Assembly: GCA_002452695.1 (NCBI GenBank)
Contig: DKFA01000027.1
Span: forward strand, 2,482 to 18,530
Direction: 5' to 3'
DNA from: Dehalococcoidia bacterium UBA6808
GTDB lineage: Bacteria > Chloroflexota > Dehalococcoidia > GIF9 > UBA5629
Length of the DNA: 16,049 nt
The first letter of the stretch is position 1, and every line of letters begins with the position of its first letter. The translations under genes and the position numbers were made by a program. The notes under the pieces are model-generated. The model had not been told where the DNA came from. It searched no databases and saw only the letters and a program-made list of their open reading frames with translations. Of this stretch, positions 7,135 to 14,012 are shown one piece after another.

Positions 7135-8211
7135 ATGAAAATTGAACTACTTGAAATCATGGCATGCCCGAAATGCAGGAACTCTGAGATTAAACTGGAG
7201 AAAGCAGATTTTGAGGGTCATGATATTATTGAAGGTCTGTTAACCTGCCCCCAATGTGGCAACACCTATAAAATTGCCAACGGCATCCCAAATATGATTG
7301 CAGATATGCCGGAAAATGGCGTGAGTGGCAGTGGCAATAGTAACAAGCATTATGAGATCAGGGAGGCTAATATCGACTATTATGAAAACATAGGAGATGT
7401 TTTCGATATCGATAAGATACACTCGGTCTGCCTCAATGATTTTAATCAACAAAGAATCGAAGGCGTAGTTAAGGATATTGCCTGCAAGACCGGTGCGGAA
7501 TGGTTTCTGGATATTGGCTGCGGAACCGGAAATGTATTAAAGTTTGGCACAAAGCATTTCAAGCATGCGGTTGGAGTGGATATCTCTCCCAAACTGCTCC
7601 AGCAGGCCAGAGCCAAAGGACTGGATGTTGTCAGGGGCGATATAACGGTCTTGCCTTTCAGGCAGGGGGTCTTCGATGCGGTATCGTCCTTTTCTGTAGT
7701 ACATCACATATATGATTACAGCTTTCTCATTATGGAGTTGGGCAGGGCAGTCAAAAAGAATGGGTTCCTGTATACGGACTGGGACCCCCAGAAAATATCT
7801 CATGCCAATTCCATCTTGTTCAATATGGTGAGAGTGGTTTTTTTTGTACTTGTGAAAATTGGTATTTATAATGGACTGGCAAAAAGCATACATTCCGATC
7901 CCGATATTAAGATAGATGATCAAGCTATAGACTACATGAAACTGCATCCTGAATTAAAGGAAATATATAAAAAAGCAGAATATCACGAGCAGATCCGGGA
8001 CAGAGGTTTGGACCGTGAAATATTAATAAAAGCTTTAGCCGAAGCTGGCTTTGACAAGGTAGATATTACTGGACACTGGCAAGGTAAAAAATATATAGAT
8101 TTGCATTTGAGTCGCATGAACAGGATTGAGTTATGGCTGAGAAGTAAATCTATTCAGAAGCCTGTCGATGCTCTGATGGAAAATATAATGATTGTCGCAC
8201 ATCATGAATGA
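7135..8211 (+). CDS. SAM-dependent methyltransferase with N-terminal Trm112-like zinc ribbon
   Basis: A 358-residue, probably cytoplasmic protein. Residues 1-55 form a Trm112-like zinc ribbon: C11-P-K-C14 and C38-P-Q-C41, followed by IANGIPNMI. After a linker comes a class I methyltransferase (Methyltransf_11 type) with motif I FLDIGCGTGN (about 124-133), the acidic ribose-binding end GVDIS, motif II/III GDITVLPF and the post-motif SVVHHI. This fused architecture is frequent in glycan and antibiotic loci, where the enzyme typically O- or N-methylates a sugar. A GGGGG ribosome site overlaps the end of the preceding gene, implying coupled translation. The next gene begins 12 bases downstream. 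The substrate is not evident from sequence; methylation of a glycan sugar is inferred from the neighbours. Confidence 0.85.
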   Translation: MKIELLEIMACPKCRNSEIKLEKADFEGHDIIEGLLTCPQCGNTYKIANGIPNMIADMPENGVSGSGNSNKHYEIREANIDYYENIGDVFDIDKIHSVCLNDFNQQRIEGVVKDIACKTGAEWFLDIGCGTGNVLKFGTKHFKHAVGVDISPKLLQQARAKGLDVVRGDITVLPFRQGVFDAVSSFSVVHHIYDYSFLIMELGRAVKKNGFLYTDWDPQKISHANSILFNMVRVVFFVLVKIGIYNGLAKSIHSDPDIKIDDQAIDYMKLHPELKEIYKKAEYHEQIRDRGLDREILIKALAEAGFDKVDITGHWQGKKYIDLHLSRMNRIELWLRSKSIQKPVDALMENIMIVAHHE

Positions 8212-8223
8212 AGGATAGATAGA

Positions 8224-9426
8224 ATGCATATAAACTACGTTATGTGGGGGGTAGCGAGGACAGGCGGAACCGTAACATTTACTGAGATCGGGAAGCGTCT
8301 TTTAAAAAAAGGACACAAGGTTACAATCACTGCCTTTGATGATGGATATGGACATAAGACGCCTCAGGGCTACAAACCGGATTGGGAGAAAACCATCCCC
8401 ATCGAATATATTCCGGTGGACCTCGGCGTTAAATACTGGCGGTTTCTGATTGATACGTTTGTAAGATTATTAAAGCCTCATGCCATGGCGGCCGAGTGGG
8501 AAAAGATTTATAAGATGGTTGACCACATTCCCGATTGTGATATCAACGTTGCCACCTATTTCCCGTCGGCTTTTTCCCTGTATTTCAGCCATAAAGGGAA
8601 AAAACAGTTTTATCACATGCAGCATTTCGAGCCGCTCTTTTATGATCCTGAGGTGCCCTTTGATTCACCTAACAAATATGTGAAGCTTGCAGCCAGGATG
8701 ACGGAACCGATGGCGCCGATGGCCCTGGAGACAACGGCGATGTCCAGGCTAGCTGATCTGTCCTATATGCTTCCAATCAACAAGATAGCCAATTCGCTAT
8801 GGTTAAAAAATATAATCAAGGAGAAATACGGGACAGATTCTTACCTGATCAACCATGCCATCCGCAATGATATATTTTATCCGCGTAACGATGTTAGCAA
8901 GCCGGCCGGAAAACGCGTGTTGAGTTTGGGTAAATCATCGATGTTCTGGAAAGGGACGGGCACATTGGTAGACGCAATGAAAATTGTAGTCAAAAAGTAT
9001 CCTGATGTAGAGCTGGTATTTTATGGTGTGGAAAAGAATCCCTCTATCGATTTTCCGCACAAATATATTTACAGTCCATCATTCGATGACCTGGCCAAAC
9101 TATATTGTTCTTCACATGTCGTGGTCTGCCCGTCTTGGTATGAAAGCTTCCCTGCGCCCCCACTGGAAGGCATGTCATGCGGCGTTCCTGTAGTTACTAC
9201 ATCGATTGGCGTTGAGGACTATGCGAGGGACGGTGAAAATAGTCTGGTGGTGCCGCCCCGCAATGCCGAAGCGATGGCTGAGGCTATTTGCCGTGTGCTG
9301 GGAGATGAAGCCCTGAGTAAGAAACTTAGCAGCAACGGATTAGAAACAGCCAGTCAGTTCTCTTGGGACAAGACAACGGATAACATAGAAAAGTTGTTTG
9401 AAAAAGTATTGCATGAAAAGGAATGA
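8224..9426 (+). CDS. GT4-family glycosyltransferase (GT-B fold)
   Basis: A 400-residue retaining-type glycosyltransferase. The N-terminal Rossmann domain has a glycine-rich acceptor loop (VARTGGTVTFTEIGKRLLKKG) and the C-terminal domain is Glycos_transf_1. The latter shows VLSLGKSSMFWKGTGTLVDA, then the nucleotide-sugar EX7E motif at E307-S-F-P-A-P-P-L-E315, followed by GMSCGVPVVTT. It has no signal peptide or membrane helix, so it probably acts at the cytoplasmic face on a lipid-linked glycan. Start ATG with AAGGA upstream; its stop overlaps the next start (ATGA). The donor could be the nucleotide-heptose made by the downstream genes, but GT4 members use many donors and sequence alone does not tell. 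Confidence 0.9.
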   Translation: MHINYVMWGVARTGGTVTFTEIGKRLLKKGHKVTITAFDDGYGHKTPQGYKPDWEKTIPIEYIPVDLGVKYWRFLIDTFVRLLKPHAMAAEWEKIYKMVDHIPDCDINVATYFPSAFSLYFSHKGKKQFYHMQHFEPLFYDPEVPFDSPNKYVKLAARMTEPMAPMALETTAMSRLADLSYMLPINKIANSLWLKNIIKEKYGTDSYLINHAIRNDIFYPRNDVSKPAGKRVLSLGKSSMFWKGTGTLVDAMKIVVKKYPDVELVFYGVEKNPSIDFPHKYIYSPSFDDLAKLYCSSHVVVCPSWYESFPAPPLEGMSCGVPVVTTSIGVEDYARDGENSLVVPPRNAEAMAEAICRVLGDEALSKKLSSNGLETASQFSWDKTTDNIEKLFEKVLHEKE

Positions 9427-10373
9427 TGATTAAGAAATGTTTTGTGACAGGCGGTGCCGGTTTTATCGGCAGCCATTTGGTGGACAGGTTGATCGCCGAC
9501 GGTAAGGAAGTTACTGTTTATGATAATTTCACCTCGGGCAGGATGGAGTTCATCGAGCACCACCTCAAGTCGAAAAACTTCAAATACATTAAAGCCGACA
9601 TGCTGGATTTCGAGACATTGAAGAAATCGGTGGGCGGGCACGATATGGTCTTTCACCTCTCGGCCAATCCCGATGCACGGCAGGGGAATCTGAACCACCG
9701 GCTGGACCTGGAGCAGGAGACGGTGGCCACATATAATCTACTGGAGTCGATGTATCTGGCCGGTGTTAAGAAGATTATGATGGCCTCCAGCGGCACGATT
9801 TACGGCGAGACGCCTGTCATACCTCTGACAGAAGACTATGGCCCTGTGCTGCCGATCTCGCTTTACGGCGCCGGCAAACTGGCCTGCGAGGGGCTGATCA
9901 CTGCCTACTGCAATACCTTCGGCATGCAGGCTTGGATCTATCGCTTCGCCAATATTGTCGGGGGCAGGACCACGCACGGCGTCATCTTTGATTTCATTAA
10001 TAAGTTGAAGAGCAACCCGCATGAACTGGAGATACTGGGTGACGGCACCCAGTGCAAGCCCTACCTGCACGTCAAAGAATGCGTCGACGGTATACTCTTT
10101 GGGGTTGCCCATGCCAGTGAGATGGTCAACGTTTACAACCTGGGCTGCGACACGGCGACGGATGTTACCACTATTGCAAAAATACTGGTAACCGAGATGG
10201 GGCTGAATAACGTTAAATTCAAGTACACGGGCGGCGACAGGGGCTGGCCGGGTGATGTGCCGCAGACGCGTTTCGATGTCTCTAAGATCAATAAACTCGG
10301 TTGGCATGCATCGAGAAATTCGGATGAGGCCGTACGGCAGGCCATTAAAGATGTCGTAGGCGGGAAACCGTAG
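9423..10373 (+). CDS. NAD-dependent nucleotide-sugar epimerase/dehydratase (extended SDR)
   Basis: A 316-residue extended short-chain dehydrogenase, related to UDP-glucose 4-epimerases. It has the NAD-binding TGGAGFIGSHLVDRL motif at the N-terminus, VYDNFTSGR for adenine-ribose contacts, the catalytic Ser/Thr in ASSGTIYGE, and Tyr/Lys in LYGAGK. Substrate-side segments are GRTTHGVIFDFINKL and CKPYLHVKECVDGI. Such enzymes oxidise C4 (sometimes C3/C5) of a nucleotide sugar transiently and re-reduce it with inversion. Two adjacent ATG codons (9423 and 9426) follow AAAAGGA; either could start the protein. The first overlaps the upstream stop by 4 bases. It directly precedes the nucleotidyltransferase and heptose genes, so a GDP-heptose is a possible substrate, though UDP-Glc/GlcNAc remains the default reading. 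Confidence 0.88.
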   Translation: MMIKKCFVTGGAGFIGSHLVDRLIADGKEVTVYDNFTSGRMEFIEHHLKSKNFKYIKADMLDFETLKKSVGGHDMVFHLSANPDARQGNLNHRLDLEQETVATYNLLESMYLAGVKKIMMASSGTIYGETPVIPLTEDYGPVLPISLYGAGKLACEGLITAYCNTFGMQAWIYRFANIVGGRTTHGVIFDFINKLKSNPHELEILGDGTQCKPYLHVKECVDGILFGVAHASEMVNVYNLGCDTATDVTTIAKILVTEMGLNNVKFKYTGGDRGWPGDVPQTRFDVSKINKLGWHASRNSDEAVRQAIKDVVGGKP

Positions 10374-10376
10374 GGG

Positions 10377-11078
10377 ATGCAGGCCGTTATCTTCGCAGGC
10401 GGGCTGGCAACCAGACTTGGTGAAGTTACCAGGAAAATACCGAAATCCATGGTCACTATAGCCGGACGGCCGTTTCTTGAGTACCAGTTGGAGTTCCTCA
10501 AAGAGAACCGGATTGATGATGTGGTCCTCTGTGTGGGACATCTGGGCGAGCAGATCGAGAGCTATTTCGGCGACGGCAGTAAATATGGTATACGCATGCG
10601 CTACAGCTATGAACAGGGTCAACTGCTGGGTACCGGCGGGGCACTGAAAAATTCCGCCGCATTGCTTGATGATGTCTTCTTCACACTGTACGGTGATTCA
10701 TACGTGTCACTGGATTTTCCCGCCGTAATGTCATTCTTCAGGAAATTTGATAAACTTGCGCTTATGACCATATTCAAAAACTATGGCCGCTACGATAAAA
10801 GCAATATCGCTGTGGGGGGCGATCTGGTCAGACAGTACGGCAGCGCTGGCCCTGAAAAGGAACTCATATATATCGATTACGGCGTCAGCCTTTTTCGTAA
10901 GGAGGCGCTGGACATGGTCCCGGCAGGTGTGCCCTCTGCCCTGGGCGATCTTTTCCATCAGCTTATTGAGAACAAACAACTGCTGGCTTATGAGGCGGAC
11001 CAGCGTTTCTATCAGATCGGGTCGCACGAAGGCCTGCAGGAATTCAGAGAATTAATTGAAGGCAAGATGAAAAAATGA
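10377..11078 (+). CDS. hddC: Sugar-1-phosphate nucleotidyltransferase, likely HddC (D-glycero-alpha-D-manno-heptose-1-phosphate guanylyltransferase)
   Basis: A 233-residue NTP_transferase-family protein with the nucleotide-binding signature FAGGLATRLG (residues 6-15) and P-K-S-M (22-25), then GRPFLEYQLEFL and GTGGALKN. The acidic metal site appears as LYGDSYVS. It lacks the C-terminal hexapeptide or isomerase extension of larger relatives, matching the short HddC type. HddC joins heptose 1-phosphate with GTP to give GDP-heptose. The annotation relies on the kinase, isomerase and phosphatase genes that follow; in isolation the protein could be read as a mannose- or glucose-1-phosphate nucleotidyltransferase. 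It starts 3 bases after the epimerase stop with only GGGG close by, so translation probably depends on coupling. Its stop overlaps the next start (ATGA). Confidence 0.8.
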   Translation: MQAVIFAGGLATRLGEVTRKIPKSMVTIAGRPFLEYQLEFLKENRIDDVVLCVGHLGEQIESYFGDGSKYGIRMRYSYEQGQLLGTGGALKNSAALLDDVFFTLYGDSYVSLDFPAVMSFFRKFDKLALMTIFKNYGRYDKSNIAVGGDLVRQYGSAGPEKELIYIDYGVSLFRKEALDMVPAGVPSALGDLFHQLIENKQLLAYEADQRFYQIGSHEGLQEFRELIEGKMKK

Positions 11079-12070
11079 TTATTTCGAGAGCACCGGTAAG
11101 GATCACACTGGGCGGTGGTGGCACGGACCTCAAATCCTACTATGCCAAATACGGCGGTTTCCCCATTGCCGCAGCCATCGACAGGTATATTTTTATATCT
11201 GCCAACAAGCGGTTCTACGACAGCATCAGGCTGAGCTATTCCAAGACTGAGATAGTCGACCGTGTCGACTTGATCAAGCATTCCATCTTCCGTGAAGCTA
11301 TGAAGATGATGGATATTGACAGCGGTATTGAGATTGTTTCCATCGCAGATGTGCCGGCCAACTGCGGCCTGGGCACCTCTTCAAGCTTCACCGTTTCGTT
11401 ATTAAATGCGCTGCATGCGTATAAGAGGGACTTTGTTACGCTCAGGCAACTGGCCGAGGAAGCTTGCCGGATCGAGATTGAGATATTAGGTGAGCCGATC
11501 GGCAAGCAGGACCAGTATATTGCCGCCTTCGGCGGCGTAACCTGCCTTACCTTCGAAAAGACCGGTGATGTCATTGTTGAGCCGTTGAAGATACCTGACG
11601 ATGCACTCGATCAGCTAGAAAATAATGTCTTCCTCTTTCATACCGGCATCGAGCGTAGCGCTTCTGACATCCTGCAGGACCAGGATACGAGGAGCCAGAA
11701 AGAGGATAAGAGTATCATCGACAACCTGCATATGGTCAAGGATATCGGCCTTCGCACCAGGGCAGTACTGGAAAAAGGGGATATAGACAGCTTCGGCGTC
11801 CTGCTGGAAGAGCACTGGCAGATCAAGAAGAAACGTTCAGACAAGATGAGCGATCCTTTCATGGATGAATGCTATGAAGCTGGCAAAAAAAGCGGCGCTC
11901 TGGGAGGCAAGATTATCGGCGCAGGAGGCGGAGGTTTCTTCATGTTCTACTGCCGCGGCGGCAATGGAACGAACCTCATACAAAGCATGAAAAAGATGGG
12001 CCTGAGGCTGATGAAGTTCCATTTTGATTTTGAAGGCGCTAAAATTCTGGTAAATATGAAGAAGTATTAG
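11075..12070 (+). CDS. hddA: GHMP kinase, D-glycero-alpha-D-manno-heptose 7-phosphate kinase (HddA-type)
   Basis: A 331-residue GHMP-family kinase. N-terminal APVRITLGGGGTDLKSYY is the HddA/fucokinase-type motif 1. The ATP-binding loop is P94-A-N-C-G-L-G100-T-S-S-S and motif 3 is IIGAGGGGFFMFY (about 286-298). HddA phosphorylates C1 of D-glycero-D-manno-heptose 7-phosphate to give the alpha-1,7-bisphosphate. The nearby gmhA, gmhB and hddC-like genes complete that GDP-heptose route and make this reading much more likely than a galacto- or fucokinase. It overlaps the previous gene by 4 bases, and its own Shine-Dalgarno is weak. Length agrees with the family (about 330-350). Cytoplasmic. Confidence 0.88.
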   Translation: MIISRAPVRITLGGGGTDLKSYYAKYGGFPIAAAIDRYIFISANKRFYDSIRLSYSKTEIVDRVDLIKHSIFREAMKMMDIDSGIEIVSIADVPANCGLGTSSSFTVSLLNALHAYKRDFVTLRQLAEEACRIEIEILGEPIGKQDQYIAAFGGVTCLTFEKTGDVIVEPLKIPDDALDQLENNVFLFHTGIERSASDILQDQDTRSQKEDKSIIDNLHMVKDIGLRTRAVLEKGDIDSFGVLLEEHWQIKKKRSDKMSDPFMDECYEAGKKSGALGGKIIGAGGGGFFMFYCRGGNGTNLIQSMKKMGLRLMKFHFDFEGAKILVNMKKY

Positions 12071-12079
12071 GAGAATGAT

Positions 12080-12679
12080 GTGAATAATTCCAGGTATATC
12101 AAGAATTATTTTAACGATATGGTCCTGATCACGCAGAAAATCTCGGTGGAAGATATCGATAAGGTCATCGAACTGCTGTTTCAGGCGTGGAAGGATAAGC
12201 GCCGCATTTTTATGTGCGGTAACGGCGGCTCCGCCTCGACCGCTACGCATTTTGCCTGCGACCTGGCCAAGGGTACTATTGTGCCCAATAAAGGCAGGTT
12301 CAAGGTCATGTGCCTGAATGACAATATCCCGCTGGTTAGCGCTCTGACCAACGATGAAGGCTTTGACAACCTTTTCATCGAGCAGTTGAAGTCGAATTTC
12401 GAAATGGGCGACGTGCTGATATGCCTTTCTGTGCACGGCGGCGCTGGCAAAGATAAGGCCGGCTTGTGGTCGCAGAACCTGTTAAAAGCCATGAAATACG
12501 TCATGGACAATGGTGGGAAGACGATCGGCTTCAGCGGGTTCGACGGTGGTCCCATGAAGGACATCGCTGATGTTTGTATAACCGTACCCTTTAACTCAAC
12601 ACCGCAGGTGGAATCATTCCACCTGGCCATTGAGCACCTGATTACCAATTGCCTGAAAGAAAAAATTGAGCGGGATTAG
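12080..12679 (+). CDS. gmhA: SIS-domain isomerase, D-sedoheptulose 7-phosphate isomerase (GmhA-like)
   Basis: A 199-residue single SIS-domain protein of GmhA length. It starts with GTG at 12080 behind AGGAGA; the nearby ATGATG reads into TGA in another frame. The phosphosugar-binding signature is CGNGGSASTATHFACD (residues 46-61). H57 aligns with the zinc ligand His61 of E. coli GmhA. The next ligand/catalytic position (E65 there) is D61 here, and the C-terminal Q172/H180 pair appears as E178/H186 in ESFHLAIEH. These are conservative replacements seen in GmhA-like SIS proteins outside Proteobacteria, but they leave some doubt about chemistry. GmhA converts sedoheptulose 7-phosphate to D-glycero-D-manno-heptose 7-phosphate and is the entry to the heptose pathway. 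Its placement between hddA and gmhB supports the role. The residue alignment is from memory. Confidence 0.85.
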   Translation: MNNSRYIKNYFNDMVLITQKISVEDIDKVIELLFQAWKDKRRIFMCGNGGSASTATHFACDLAKGTIVPNKGRFKVMCLNDNIPLVSALTNDEGFDNLFIEQLKSNFEMGDVLICLSVHGGAGKDKAGLWSQNLLKAMKYVMDNGGKTIGFSGFDGGPMKDIADVCITVPFNSTPQVESFHLAIEHLITNCLKEKIERD

Positions 12680-12694
12680 ATAGAAGGATAGAAT

Positions 12695-13276
12695 TTGAAG
12701 GCGATATTTCTCGACAGGGATGGCGTAATCAACCAGCTTGTTTTTTATCACGAGCAGGGGATTATTGATTCCCCCTACACCATCGCGCAATATAAACTGA
12801 TCGACGGCGTATGCGACGCCATCAATCTTTTCCATCAACAGGGATTCAAGGTGGTGGTGGTCTCCAACCAGCCGGGCGTGGCCAAAGGCTATATCGACCT
12901 TGCTATGTTCGAAGCTCTGCGTAATAAAATGAAGTCGGACCTGGCAGCCGGGGGCGCCTTAGTAGATGGTGAATATTACTGTTTGCATCATCCCGAGGCG
13001 GCAGTACCGGAATACAGGATTGTTTGCGATTGCAGAAAGCCAAAACCTGGCCTGTTGCTGAGGGCGGCGCATGAACTGTCGCTGGACCTGGCAGGATCAT
13101 GGATGATCGGTGATAACTTTACAGATGTCCAGGCCGGTGCTGCTGCGGGTTGCAGGACCATACTGCTGGGAAGGGCAAAATGCGAATTGTGCCGTTTGCT
13201 GGACGAAAATAACACGCACCCTGATTTTATTGCGTCGAATATAACTGAAGCTGCGAAAATTGTTATCAAGGAGTAA
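12695..13276 (+). CDS. gmhB: D-glycero-D-manno-heptose 1,7-bisphosphate 7-phosphatase (GmhB)
   Basis: A 193-residue HAD phosphatase of the histidinol-phosphatase-like GmhB branch. It has the nucleophile motif D7-R-D9-G-V, motif II VVSNQPGVAKG, the structural zinc knuckle C96-L-H98-H and C111-D-C113, then RKPKPGLL, and the acidic motif IGDNFTDVQAG. All expected motifs are intact. It removes the 7-phosphate from heptose 1,7-bisphosphate, leaving the 1-phosphate for HddC. The start is TTG at 12695 with GAAGGA just upstream, 15 bases after the gmhA stop; no ATG fits near the conserved MKAIFLDRDG beginning. Some GmhB homologues are histidinol phosphatases, but the Zn-knuckle spacing and the heptose neighbours favour GmhB. 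Confidence 0.92.
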   Translation: MKAIFLDRDGVINQLVFYHEQGIIDSPYTIAQYKLIDGVCDAINLFHQQGFKVVVVSNQPGVAKGYIDLAMFEALRNKMKSDLAAGGALVDGEYYCLHHPEAAVPEYRIVCDCRKPKPGLLLRAAHELSLDLAGSWMIGDNFTDVQAGAAAGCRTILLGRAKCELCRLLDENNTHPDFIASNITEAAKIVIKE

Positions 13277-13281
13277 ACAAG

Positions 13282-13974
13282 ATGAAGATTTTTATCGATT
13301 CTGCCAATGTGAATGAGATTACCAAATGGATGGAGATGGGCATCATCGACGGAGTCACCACCAATCCCTCCATTATGTTGAAAGATGGAATCTATGATAT
13401 CGATGCCGGAGGCAAAAAGATCACCAAACTGGTCCACCCCATGCCGGTCAGCCTTGAAGTTACCACCGATGATCTGCCCCAGATGCTGGCGCAGGGCCGC
13501 AAGCTGGCCAGGATAGCATCCAATGCCGTGATCAAGATACCCCAGGTTACGCGGGCCGGCGTTCCCTGCTATGGTGTGATCAGACAACTGGAAAAGGAAG
13601 GTATCAAGGTAAATGCCACGGTGGCCATGTCGTTCGGACAGGTGATGCTGGCAGCCAAATCGGGTGCCACTTATATTAGCATTTTTGCAGGCAGGGTGGG
13701 GGATGAGGGAGGAGATGCGCCGCAGTTGATCGCCGACTCCGTGGAATGGCTGGATAGGTGGAGTTACGGCAGCGAGATCATCGTGGGCAGTATACGTTCC
13801 GTAGCCGATATTTGGACGGCCGCTCTAGCAGGAGCTCATATTATAACGATCCCACCGCAGTTTCTTAACCTGCTGGCCGACCACAAGTATTCACGGGCCA
13901 CCGTTGAACAGTTCCTTAACGATGCCAACAAAGCCCTGGGCATTATGAAAGTCCCCGCGAAAAAGAAGAAATAG
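13282..13974 (+). CDS. Small transaldolase (TalC/MipB/FSA family)
   Basis: A 230-residue TIM-barrel protein, slightly longer than the usual 215-220 with a Lys-rich tail. Recognised elements are FIDSAN (D6), GVTTNPSIM (N28), the Schiff-base lysine K85 in VIKIP, and NATVAMSFGQ followed by YISIFAGRVGD. K85, D6 and N28 fall at the same numbers as in E. coli fructose-6-phosphate aldolase. At residue 59, where FSA has Gln, this protein has Glu, as in true transaldolases, so transaldolase activity is the better call. The aromatic expected four residues before Q120 (Tyr in FSA, Phe in transaldolases) is M116, which is unusual. Transaldolase interconverts fructose 6-phosphate and sedoheptulose 7-phosphate with erythrose 4-phosphate and glyceraldehyde 3-phosphate. 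GGAG precedes the ATG; it starts 5 bases after gmhB. The gene could therefore supply the substrate of GmhA. The family is certain, the direction inferred. Confidence 0.9.
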   Translation: MKIFIDSANVNEITKWMEMGIIDGVTTNPSIMLKDGIYDIDAGGKKITKLVHPMPVSLEVTTDDLPQMLAQGRKLARIASNAVIKIPQVTRAGVPCYGVIRQLEKEGIKVNATVAMSFGQVMLAAKSGATYISIFAGRVGDEGGDAPQLIADSVEWLDRWSYGSEIIVGSIRSVADIWTAALAGAHIITIPPQFLNLLADHKYSRATVEQFLNDANKALGIMKVPAKKKK

Positions 13975-14012
13975 GTAGGCATTTCCTCCGCCGGGCTTTA
14001 TGCTAATTAATT

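Noticed and set aside
9738..10622. A 294-codon open frame on the minus strand opposite the epimerase and HddC-like genes
   Set aside because: It spans two well-supported genes, has no domain pattern and no promoter or ribosome site; a shadow frame.
11837..12436. A 199-codon minus-strand frame opposite hddA and gmhA
   Set aside because: It covers the end of one clear gene and the start of another, and has no motif of its own.
13282..13974. Transaldolase gene as fructose-6-phosphate aldolase (FSA)
   Set aside because: Glu rather than Gln at residue 59 and the heptose neighbourhood favour transaldolase; aldolase activity cannot be fully excluded.
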